DNA of 20,443 nt from Clostridium sp. 28_12 (GTDB lineage Bacteria > Bacillota > Clostridia > TANB77 > CAG-508), in NCBI GenBank assembly GCA_001916055.1, contig MNRR01000045.1:410-20852 (forward strand), in the 5' to 3' direction. Position numbers and translations under genes: made by a program. The first letter of the stretch is position 1. Every line of letters begins with the position of its first letter. The notes beneath the pieces were generated by a model. It did no database searches and was not told the origin of the DNA. It was given only the letters and a program-made list of their open reading frames with translations. This document shows positions 11,101 through 15,735 of this stretch, piece after piece.

Positions 11101-14100
11101 ACATAAGCTTTAGCCGACTTGTCATAAACTGATGATGGTATATTATCCATAAATGTTACATTTTCAATGTTCTGTCTTTCTATCTTGCTAACATTAGTAT
11201 TTTCACTATTTTTGCTTCCTAAAAATCCACTATTTGCCGCCGGTTCTGAACTTGTATTTACCAATGTATTATATAGTAATAAATCTGTTGCTTTGTTTGT
11301 GTTATTTGATGTATCTGTAATTGCATTTGGTTGAATTTGAATTTTTATCTGTTTAGCATTTTTAGTAAGTCCTGAACCACTAAGTGTAATTGTATATTGA
11401 TCACCTATTCTTGTCGTCTTATCTGAACCATATGCTGGTGAACTTGTTCCAACAGTTTTAGTAATACCTGTTGTAACTTCTTTTCCATCTACAAAAACTT
11501 TTATTAAGTCTGCATTCAAACTGCTTGCTTTAAAATATTTATCAGTTCCTTTAACAGTTATTGTTGCAGTTTGGTCTGCCGCACTTGCTGATGAACTTAC
11601 TTTTTCCCATATTGGGTCTACTACATCGACTACTTTTCCATCAGTACCTAATTTTTCCCCTGCAATATCAATTCCAGAAGTAATTGTAAATGCATTATTC
11701 TTATTTCCTGATGTATCTGCAAATTTATCTTTGGCAACTGCTACTGTAATTACACCACTGTAATCCATCGTATCTTTTCCTTGTAATTTTTCCAATTGCT
11801 CTAAATGTGATAATTTCAAAGTATAGCGTTTACCTATAACTTTTGTTACAGCTTTTACTACTCCATTTTCAGTGATACTTATAGAATTGCTCCTATCTGT
11901 AACTGAAAGTTCTTTAACTACTCCATGAATACCTGTTGAATCCCAGTTTGGTGTTTCTCCATCAATTTTTATGTCTAAGTCATCTATTGAAAGTGTTCCT
12001 GAACTATAGAATTTATCAGTCACATCAAACACCATTGTAAATGTCTTACCATCATAATTGATATCTGATTCAGAATATTGGTATGTTGCATTTGGCTTTA
12101 CAAAATCCACAAAATCTTTTTTAGCATCACTATCATCTGCTTTAATTTCAGTTGCTTCATTTTTATTAGGTGTTGGGCTATTTGTGTCTTTAACTGCTCC
12201 TTCTGCAATTTTTATCTTAACATTACCGCTCCAATCTGAATATTCTCTATTGTAATTTATTGCTGTTCTTTTTTGTTCAAAATTTGAAAGCACTAATTTG
12301 TATTGATGTCCAATTACTTTTGTTGTTTCATTAACAGTTCCTGTTAAATCTGATATTTTTGTCAATGTTCTAGTTATTTGTGAACTTGGTACTAGCTCAC
12401 CATCTACATATACTGATATTTCATCTGTTGTTACTTTGTCACTTACATCTAAGTATTTGTCTATTACATTAAATATTATCGTTTCTGTTTTTGCTGTTGA
12501 ATCTTTTGCAAAAGATACTTTTTCAATTTTCGGTTTTATAAAGTCTACATGTCCTAGTGTAAATTCTTGCTTTTGACTCTTGTTAGTATATTGGTCAGTG
12601 ATCGTTCCAGCTGCTACTTGAATTTTAGTTGTACCACTCCATTCAAAGAATTGTTTTCCTGTTTGTTTTGTGGCTTCTTCCCAATCTGATAATGTTAATG
12701 TATATCTAACACCATATTGTACACTTGCACCATTTCTAGTTTCTGTTAATGGTGTTGCTGCACTTAAAGATTTTTTTACATTTGCTGTTGTAGTAACTTC
12801 TTCACCATCTATTATTACCTTGATACTATTTGTTGTTAGACTGTTGCTTGCATAATATTTATCAGTTCCAACTAAATCTAATGTTACCACTTTATTTGTG
12901 TGGTCTATATTAATATTTTCTGTTTTCCATAATGGGTCAACCACATCAACTATTTTTTGGTTATCACTTGAACCACCAGGCTCGTTTACTCCTATTGAAA
13001 ATGTTGTTGCTATACTTTTATTTCCAGATTTATCTGTTGCAACTCCTGCTGGAATAGATATGCTCATTGGTCCACTATAATCTCTATATTTTCCATCTGC
13101 TGTCTGCTGTTGCAAACCTTTTATTACCAATCTGTATTTTTCTCCTATTTTTACGTCTACTCCATCTCTCTTTTCTGTTACATCACTTACTTTGGTTAAT
13201 TCTTTAGTTATCTTCGCATCTGGTATTTGACTTGCTGGATTTGTATCTGTCAAACTTACCTTGATTCCATCAGTCGCATTTTGTGCACTTAATGTTGTGC
13301 TTGCAAAATATTTGTCAACTACTGAAAAATCTACTGTTAGTGTTTTATTCGTTAAATTTATGTTTCCATTTGAATATACATATGTAAATTCAGGCTTAAT
13401 GTAATCTGCGAACATCGTACCTGAAGCATTTTTATCTGTTTTTGCATCCTCAATCTTAACATCTATCCAAGATGAATCTTTGCCGTCTAATTCCATCATG
13501 TTTTGATTTTTATATTGGTCTGTTAAAACATTTGCATTGTAAGTAGTTTCGCTCTCCCCTCTACCTCCAATTTTTAATGCTATGTTTCCTGACCACTCTT
13601 TATATTGTTTTCCTGCTTGTCTTGCCGTTTCTTCCAAATTCGCCAATATTATATCATATGTTACTTCATCTTTGTTTGATACAGCATTGTGAGTAACTGT
13701 TTTATTTGCAACCGTTATCTTTGGATTCGTCTTGCTCGTAACTTTTACTCCGTCAAAAAATACCGTAATATTTTCTGAACTTAATGTACTCTCTACATCA
13801 CTTGCATAATCTATCTTGGCATTTGCATTTAATGTCTGATTTTCATATGCGTATCCTTTTACCTTTACTGTTAACGTCTTGTTTGTTGTGTCTATTGAGC
13901 TTGATATTTTTTCCCATTTTGGCCTATATATCGGATTTATTGTTCCATGTTCTAGTCCTATTGTCGTCGCTGCTAATCTGATTTCTTCCGCTGTTGCCAA
14001 GTTCATCATTGGTGCATATGTTTCTTTATTTATATCTATTTTCTGACAATTTATAAAAAGACCTAACGCCAATATTAGTGCTATTATCGTCATTATAATC

Positions 14101-14126
14101 TTTACTTTTTTTCTCTTTTTTAACAT
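3792..14126 (-). CDS. Giant modular secreted surface protein (Ig-like modules, DUF285 repeats, beta-helix), N-terminal part
   Basis: Starts at ATG 14126 with GGAGG six bases upstream. Residues 1-29 form an export signal: KKRKKVK, a hydrophobic run, then Cys27 in FINC, a poor lipobox because Asn stands at -1. Residues 65 to about 960 hold six Ig-like modules of 135-180 residues, each opening with a proline motif (INPxY, IKP or VDP) and containing TDKYF, IxVxVDG, LxxFE and YSG...DxSGN. A linker (NVTFMDNIPSSV...WDVSAQQDKS) leads to nine 29-residue DUF285/BspA-type units (about 1082-1340). Nine more Ig-like modules follow (1410-2730), then a Listeria-Bacteroides-type repeat domain (2740-2836, FKGWAV...LNAIW), then a parallel beta-helix entry motif (VSKSGNNSNDGLSPEKPV) and YGGG repeats. 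The last 20 or so residues before the stop are out-of-frame nonsense. If repaired, the gene would run to 284, about 4,600 codons. Probable adhesin; no enzyme motif seen. Confidence 0.9.
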   Translation of the reverse strand: MLKKRKKVKIIMTIIALILALGLFINCQKIDINKETYAPMMNLATAEEIRLAATTIGLEHGTINPIYRPKWEKISSSIDTTNKTLTVKVKGYAYENQTLNANAKIDYASDVESTLSSENITVFFDGVKVTSKTNPKITVANKTVTHNAVSNKDEVTYDIILANLEETARQAGKQYKEWSGNIALKIGGRGESETTYNANVLTDQYKNQNMMELDGKDSSWIDVKIEDAKTDKNASGTMFADYIKPEFTYVYSNGNINLTNKTLTVDFSVVDKYFASTTLSAQNATDGIKVSLTDTNPASQIPDAKITKELTKVSDVTEKRDGVDVKIGEKYRLVIKGLQQQTADGKYRDYSGPMSISIPAGVATDKSGNKSIATTFSIGVNEPGGSSDNQKIVDVVDPLWKTENINIDHTNKVVTLDLVGTDKYYASNSLTTNSIKVIIDGEEVTTTANVKKSLSAATPLTETRNGASVQYGVRYTLTLSDWEEATKQTGKQFFEWSGTTKIQVAAGTITDQYTNKSQKQEFTLGHVDFIKPKIEKVSFAKDSTAKTETIIFNVIDKYLDVSDKVTTDEISVYVDGELVPSSQITRTLTKISDLTGTVNETTKVIGHQYKLVLSNFEQKRTAINYNREYSDWSGNVKIKIAEGAVKDTNSPTPNKNEATEIKADDSDAKKDFVDFVKPNATYQYSESDINYDGKTFTMVFDVTDKFYSSGTLSIDDLDIKIDGETPNWDSTGIHGVVKELSVTDRSNSISITENGVVKAVTKVIGKRYTLKLSHLEQLEKLQGKDTMDYSGVITVAVAKDKFADTSGNKNNAFTITSGIDIAGEKLGTDGKVVDVVDPIWEKVSSSASAADQTATITVKGTDKYFKASSLNADLIKVFVDGKEVTTGITKTVGTSSPAYGSDKTTRIGDQYTITLSGSGLTKNAKQIKIQIQPNAITDTSNNTNKATDLLLYNTLVNTSSEPAANSGFLGSKNSENTNVSKIERQNIENVTFMDNIPSSVYDKSAKAYVDTTAWDVSAQQDKSILAWYTTNAKGTLKVYIGSDDEIFGNYDSSLLFAYIGYSEEDKFTATETISNIGLLNVSSVTNMTYMFRQTGHNAMTKLDLGDNFDTSNVTNMTAMFRYTGSKKMLTFNLGSKFNTSKVTDMHEMFICTGYHTMEQLDLGDKFDTSNVTDMSSMFYGTGCYQMTSLNLGDKFDTSNVTNMNEMFIYCGGNAMTQLNLGTKFDTSKVTTMASMFGATGSMAMTSLDLGDKFDTSNVENMTWMFSDCGREAMTTLNLGNKFNTSKVKSMLGMFNRTGNRQMTKLDLGDLFYTTNVEDMAIMFRETGGYQMTELDLGPAFTNIPNATITGGITEENIGNTHSANYKIFDLTGKSGCVIHAPESIFQDKNNFKLNTDATTSAINYTRGTINPKYRTEWIKQASQIAIDNNDLANSKINITLRGMTNPDAGKDFTSNVESSLSNEKINDQIKVYIDGEEATSITKQVAAATEATNETTGAKDVVQVLTLSNFEEALRQKGKNYKEWSGNISLKIAKKTLKDTTYQNQNLQAIDTSGTMEDIILKGTGTESTNNKTSTTTMFTDYIRPEFTYEAANTIIDQGKKNVTVIFDITDKYFLSSKIDLTTMTINVDGEEPDWTKVTRSFKKKQIAADVTEGNIIYRANGDIYTAVNGKQVKIGERYELIVNGLEIKDGEGYSGPMTIAFPAGELNTDGTIKQGIVDKSGNLSLAKTITIGIDDPENHEDHKDPDIVDVVNPVWTYGTSSINRIRDGKTADTVELTIIGSDKYYKSNSLTKDKIKVYVDDKLESSITKDLVPITDTATLKQLATKQGLPDVNNVKLIGYKLTLGNFGKINGVTKIVIDAGTIVDNSGNVNLETTILVGNKEWVEKGDSSTNQKYPAFRDSIVDFIKPLISYKYSKVTGSANPEIDYKAKTLTVKFDVTDKHIREDSIMNKDGTLNANNIRIKVAGTDLTDQLHTTVTSKDLQDGTGKEYTFVISNFELIYNESEKYKDYSGAVTFVFAADKVDDTSGNKNGATTLTLDYDDGDDERNPVIVDVIDPLIEKTADNLSKLNSSNGINRDITNETGTVSVRIKATDKYLSKGTLQDAANVAKMKVKVVKPNGETVYPDTITKQVSQIGQQQTEITYQITLGNFGENEGVTSVIIPEGVIIDKSGNTNRETEVLVGNATWTEAGDTKGEYTAFRNSIVDFTRPTWEYSTSSITRDRDGETGTVTVKILGRDIYYLKDTLTENNIDVFVANSKNPNVPITTITKKLTKITNTAELDGADTGYNLTLGNFGTYDGAVKIRIAENSIRDTSGNGNKQTEISVGNKNWVEKDIGDNENSPKYTAFRNSVVDFIKPTIKYKYKEGVNPLIDSTNKQVSITFDAVDTNFLESNILTADDIKQILVDDMDVTDYITKNLTKADITDGSGNGVRYTLTLSNFELDKNLENEIFRRHSGKIEFVIAAGKVKDTSGNENIETKIIVDNDNGDDANNFIKVDFIKPKLFYVDKDISYAQRYATVTIAGTDRFYDFNTKLTAEDITIYELNRNGEYVQRTDLPISITPVKTKYGYNFVIKISEFEEEFKKLKISIPAGKIADTGGLTNEATDIIVDLDNKKPVWKYMSTDTSKFENDGTISFNVKGQDTFLVLDQSNLTDANVKIFKDGKDVAGATAKVTSLGEDANEISKSYKIDITGLKEIGNYSLVIEKETLVDEFDNKSNTTTISFSKSAISSNTDNYTMITYHASPDFKETHQSYVHELMSVNESGTNAESTTYRASSIGEIYDDGKNAQFAEPFGYSFKGWAVANNKGFSADDAKIYSLYDDIPNTVTHLNAIWQKATVIFVSKSGNNSNDGLSPEKPVKDLQTAYGKLNSSGKSSENIIVIMDAVEWNSSDKLTGNATITSLYAGVDYRTKGAELKVSSNMNIEGDVAFDNIKLYSSSTKVSDGSDYLSKGDYSNVLITNYGDVTLGRGISTPDGKYTFGAVVGGNYKTEAKLGTIGIHTVIVEAGKYNNIIAGSSLETQTTKSKYVSHQVMIGTMKESAVSRNEKLTITGYLAMGESEDGCYPYNTNGSQSTTTAYSMKYSITKIYSAKFTGENKFNKSSENASIYLRTIDGFNDGINGFYMYGGEVTGNVYGGSRAKVKKDPTGSEPIANELNFYGGQITGDIFGNGNKNFSIGSSTITLSGRIAITGNVFGGSNTDTEAQGQVSGNTNIIVNSGITVNGNIYGGSKGVINGTSINVNTGAINGNTNITLNTGTIKGDIYGGGQNGGVSDSANININNGQVTGNIYGGAYQNQVRTQSNINILGGTVQNVYGGNILTTSGQQNNDTVSQNVNIVIGSKDVNTTPTIKGTVYGSGKYERVGTVEIQLVKSAKLATIYGGSDEAGITNEVNIYLKGITANTIYGGSKTDGIVTTANIFLQSGNCKCNIRRYCKCNKLIWWF
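3851..3858 (-). other. Frame break in giant surface-protein gene
   Basis: Upstream of this point the frame reads TTANIFLQSG. Downstream the same strand reads ETANVTLEG one frame over. Continuing in the original frame gives a Cys- and Lys-rich nonsense tail and a stop at 3792. The joint removes the YGGG turn expected between two TxNVxLxxG strands, so a short out-of-frame deletion between repeat units explains it better than a single-base error. Confidence 0.8.
5617..5909 (-). other. Listeria-Bacteroides-type (InlB B-repeat-like) domain in the giant protein
   Basis: About 97 residues beginning MITYHASPDFKE and ending in FGYSFKGWAV...NTVTHLNAIWQ. The closing pattern F-x-GW followed some 25 residues later by LxAxW is the signature of Listeria-Bacteroides repeats, small beta-grasp-like modules in bacterial surface proteins. 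It separates the Ig-like array from the beta-helix. Family assignment is from the closing motif only. Confidence 0.6.
10105..10880 (-). repeat. DUF285/BspA-type tandem repeat block (nine 87-bp units)
   Basis: Nine in-frame units of 29 residues follow the pattern MFxxTGxxxMTxLDLGxxFDTSNVTxM. The core FDTSNVTNMxxMF is that of DUF285 (Pfam PF03382) and the 26-residue Listeria/BspA surface repeat, here lengthened to 29 residues. The block ends with two special units: one with FYTTN, then one with LDLGPAF..IPN. These lead into GKSGCVIHAPESIF and the next Ig-like module. Confidence 0.85.
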
Positions 14127-14132
14127 TCTTTT

Positions 14133-14137
14133 CCTCC
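14133..14137 (-). promoter_or_regulatory. Ribosome binding site of giant surface-protein gene
   Basis: GGAGG on the minus strand, six bases before the ATG at 14126. It is a near-ideal Shine-Dalgarno sequence and fixes the start, in agreement with the export signal that begins there. Confidence 0.85.
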
Positions 14138-14177
14138 GTTTTTTGACTCAAATCCTCTATCTTATATCTCTACCTAT

Positions 14178-14206
14178 TTTATATCATAATGTCCTCTTTT
14201 TTTCAA
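14178..14206 (-). promoter_or_regulatory. Sigma-70/SigA-type promoter of giant surface-protein gene
   Basis: On the minus strand TTGAAA (14206-14201) and TATAAA (14183-14178) are separated by exactly 17 bases. Each differs from the consensus at one position. The predicted transcription start is near 14171, giving a leader of about 45 nt before the ATG. The position between the repeat array and the start codon shows that this gene is transcribed on its own. Confidence 0.7.
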
Positions 14207-14241
14207 CGTTTTTCAGCATTTTTTTCAAAGAAATTTATGGC

Positions 14242-14397
14242 ATTTTTTGCACACGCGACACACGTGAGATCGCTTTTTTTCGGTGCATTTTTGCACACGC
14301 GAGATCGCTTTTTTTCGGTGCATTTTTGCACACGCGAGATCGCTTTTTTTCGGTGCAATGCACGAAAAAAAAGCGAGATAATCGGTGCAAAAAAAAT
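14242..14397. repeat. Left short-repeat array flanking the rpn gene
   Basis: Three copies with a 35-bp period (GAGATCGC at 14266, 14301, 14336) carry the core GCGAGAT-CGCTTTTTTT-CGGTGCA. They are followed by the palindrome GTGCAATGCAC and one unit of the second type (GCGAGAT-AAT-CGGTGCA at 14373-14389). The array ends in the A-run that is the U-tract of the rpn terminator on the minus strand. Its first 46 bp match the right array (15550 onward) at 44 positions, in the same orientation. No protein-coding role is likely. Confidence 0.85.
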
Positions 14398-14424
14398 AAG
14401 TTTGAATTTGTCAAATTCAAACTT
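14389..14424 (-). terminator. Rho-independent terminator of the rpn gene
   Basis: A perfect 13-bp stem (AAGTTTGAATTTG / CAAATTCAAACTT, 14424-14412 with 14410-14398, one central base) starts 13 nt after the rpn stop codon. A run of T on the minus strand follows (14397-14389). The stem is AT-rich, but the geometry is that of an intrinsic terminator. The T-run is also the edge of the left repeat array. Confidence 0.85.
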
Positions 14425-14437
14425 ACTTAAATTTTAT

Positions 14438-15310
14438 TTATATTTTCTCTATTTCCTCCTTACTTAATCCTGTTATTTCTGATATTTTCTCTATTGGCTC
14501 ATTTCTTTCTTTTAATGCTTTTGCTACCTCTTTGATTCCTTCTTTTTTACCTTCCTCTCTCCCTTTTCTTTTGCCTTCTTCAATCCCCTCTTCTCTTGCA
14601 CAATCAAGTGCTGAACGTTCTTCTAGTTTTGACATTAGTCTAATTTCTGCCAATCTTTTAACTTCTTCATCACCTGTTAAAACTTCATAGTTCTCAACTG
14701 CTCTTTTTACTTTATCATTTTCCTTACATGCCATTTCTAACAAGTCCCCCCTCTCCATGTCCAGAAACGCGCTCCATTGGTTTATTCGTTTTGTCATATC
14801 TGGATTTTGGTTTCTAAATTTTTCTAATTCTATATAATAATATTTTACATCATTATTTATCTCATATTCTCTATGTTCTTTTACTACTCTTACTGTTTCT
14901 GTAATATATTCAGGTAATTTTATAAATGAATAATCTAATATTGCTATTATTATTGTTGGTTTTAATTGTCTATAATCTTCTCCTGGTCCTAATTGTTCTA
15001 TTAATTTTTTGCATGCATAAAATGTTGTTCTTTTCTCTATATTTTTATAGTTTTTTATTTGTATTTCTACATTTATAAATTCTACATCTTCTAGTTCTAC
15101 TCCCAAGTCTAGTATTCCAAATTTTTGTTCCTTTGCCAATTGTTCCAACCTTACATCATGCATTACTTTTTTTATTTTTATTTTTTCTTCTAACACAGCT
15201 TCTAGAAAATCTTGTAAAAATTCCTCATTTTCTTTTCTGCCATAAAATGCTTTAAACATTATATCGCTTTTCATCTTTAGTTCTGGATTTATTTCTATTC
15301 TAAAACTCAT
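14438..15310 (-). CDS. Rpn-family recombination-promoting nuclease / putative transposase (PD-(D/E)XK)
   Basis: A 290-residue protein of the Rpn/PDDEXK_2 family. Members are DNA endonucleases of the PD-(D/E)XK fold, annotated as transposases; E. coli Rpn proteins increase RecA-independent recombination and have been linked to antiphage toxicity. Visible marks are SDIMFKAFYG (15-24), the probable catalytic Asp68 in KFGILDLGVE and Glu82-x-Gln84 in NVEIQIK, then the usual RTTFYACKKLIEQL (94-107) and LKPTIIIAILDY (116-127). Residues 238-262 are a highly charged EEGxxEGKxKGxEEG helix, and the end (ISEITGLSKEEIEKI) is the usual C-terminal helix pair. The length fits an intact copy. The start at 15310 has only a weak AGG next to it. 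It has its own terminator and lies between two homologous repeat arrays. A possible internal start at Met193 is listed separately. Confidence 0.92.
   Translation of the reverse strand: MSFRIEINPELKMKSDIMFKAFYGRKENEEFLQDFLEAVLEEKIKIKKVMHDVRLEQLAKEQKFGILDLGVELEDVEFINVEIQIKNYKNIEKRTTFYACKKLIEQLGPGEDYRQLKPTIIIAILDYSFIKLPEYITETVRVVKEHREYEINNDVKYYYIELEKFRNQNPDMTKRINQWSAFLDMERGDLLEMACKENDKVKRAVENYEVLTGDEEVKRLAEIRLMSKLEERSALDCAREEGIEEGKRKGREEGKKEGIKEVAKALKERNEPIEKISEITGLSKEEIEKI
14732..14752 (-). promoter_or_regulatory. Possible internal ribosome site and ATG inside the rpn gene
   Basis: The minus strand reads GGAGAGGGGGGAC just before an in-frame ATG (14734-14732, Met193), with 11 nt between the G-run and the ATG. 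The G-run uses AGG and GGG codons that are unusual in this AT-rich gene. Translation from here would give a 98-residue C-terminal protein with the charged helix and terminal helices but no catalytic residues. The spacing is a little long, so this is a candidate only. Confidence 0.35.
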
Positions 15311-15548
15311 CCTATCGATTTATGCTATTTTTTCTAAGTATTTTTATTTAAAGCATGTTTAATAAAGGCGCATAGGCATCACTCTCCGTTCTTTATAATA
15401 TTTTCTAAATACTGATTTTTTCATGTGAATTAAACTATTGAATAAAATCAAAAATTTATTTCTGTTTTTACTAAGTTGTCTCTGTACTTTAAATTATGCA
15501 CACTTATACTTTAACACATTTTAATCTATTTGGCAAGAGCTGTTTTGG
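15311..15548. other. Region upstream of rpn, no recognised gene
   Basis: AT-rich DNA of 238 bp. A weak minus-strand promoter may be TTGCCA (15536-15531) with TAAAGT 17 bases on, but this is a 4-of-6 match. A six-codon frame (MPMRLY, ATG at 15379, stop at 15361-15359) has GGAGAG just upstream and could be a chance or leader peptide. The string GGCGCATAG (15367-15375) also occurs in the terminator stem at 15700-15708. Nothing here can be called a gene with confidence. Confidence 0.4.
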
Positions 15549-15697
15549 ATTTTTTGCACACGTGGCACACGTGAGATCGCTTTTTTTCGGTGCAATGCAC
15601 AGAAAAAAAGCGAGATAATCGGTGCAATGCACAAAAAAAAGCGAGATAATCGGTGCAATGCACGAAAAAAAAGCGAGATAATCGGTGCAAAAAAAAC
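15549..15697. repeat. Right short-repeat array flanking the rpn gene
   Basis: Begins with the same 46-bp sequence as the left array (two mismatches), then one unit of the CGCTTTTTTT type and three units GCGAGAT-AAT-CGGTGCA (starting at 15610, 15641 and 15673, period 31-32 bp). Units are joined by the GTGCAATGCAC palindrome and A-runs. It ends in the A-run that forms the U-tract of the terminator for the upstream surface-protein gene. Same orientation as the left array, about 1.3 kb away. Confidence 0.85.
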
Positions 15698-15720
15698 GAG
15701 GCGCATAGTGCGTCTCGCTT
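15689..15720 (-). terminator. Rho-independent terminator of the upstream surface-protein gene
   Basis: Starting 15 nt after the stop codon at 15736, the minus strand folds into AAGCGAGACGCA-CTA-TGCGCCTCGTTT with one A/C mismatch and one G/T pair, followed by eight T (15696-15689). On the plus strand the same stem pairs fully with one G/U but has a poorer U-run. A strong intrinsic terminator for minus-strand transcription. Confidence 0.88.
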
Positions 15721-15735
15721 CTTTGATTTTTGCTA

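Noticed and set aside
14242..14397. CRISPR array
   Set aside because: Units are contiguous with no unique spacers, have low-complexity A/T runs, and no cas gene is nearby.
14143..14467. Plus- and minus-strand short frames with repeated peptide HTRDRFFS
   Set aside because: They are translations of the 35-bp non-coding repeat array, with no start signals.
15359..15379. Six-codon leader peptide MPMRLY upstream of rpn
   Set aside because: It has a GGAGAG close to the ATG, but so short a frame is expected by chance, and no attenuator structure is seen next to it.
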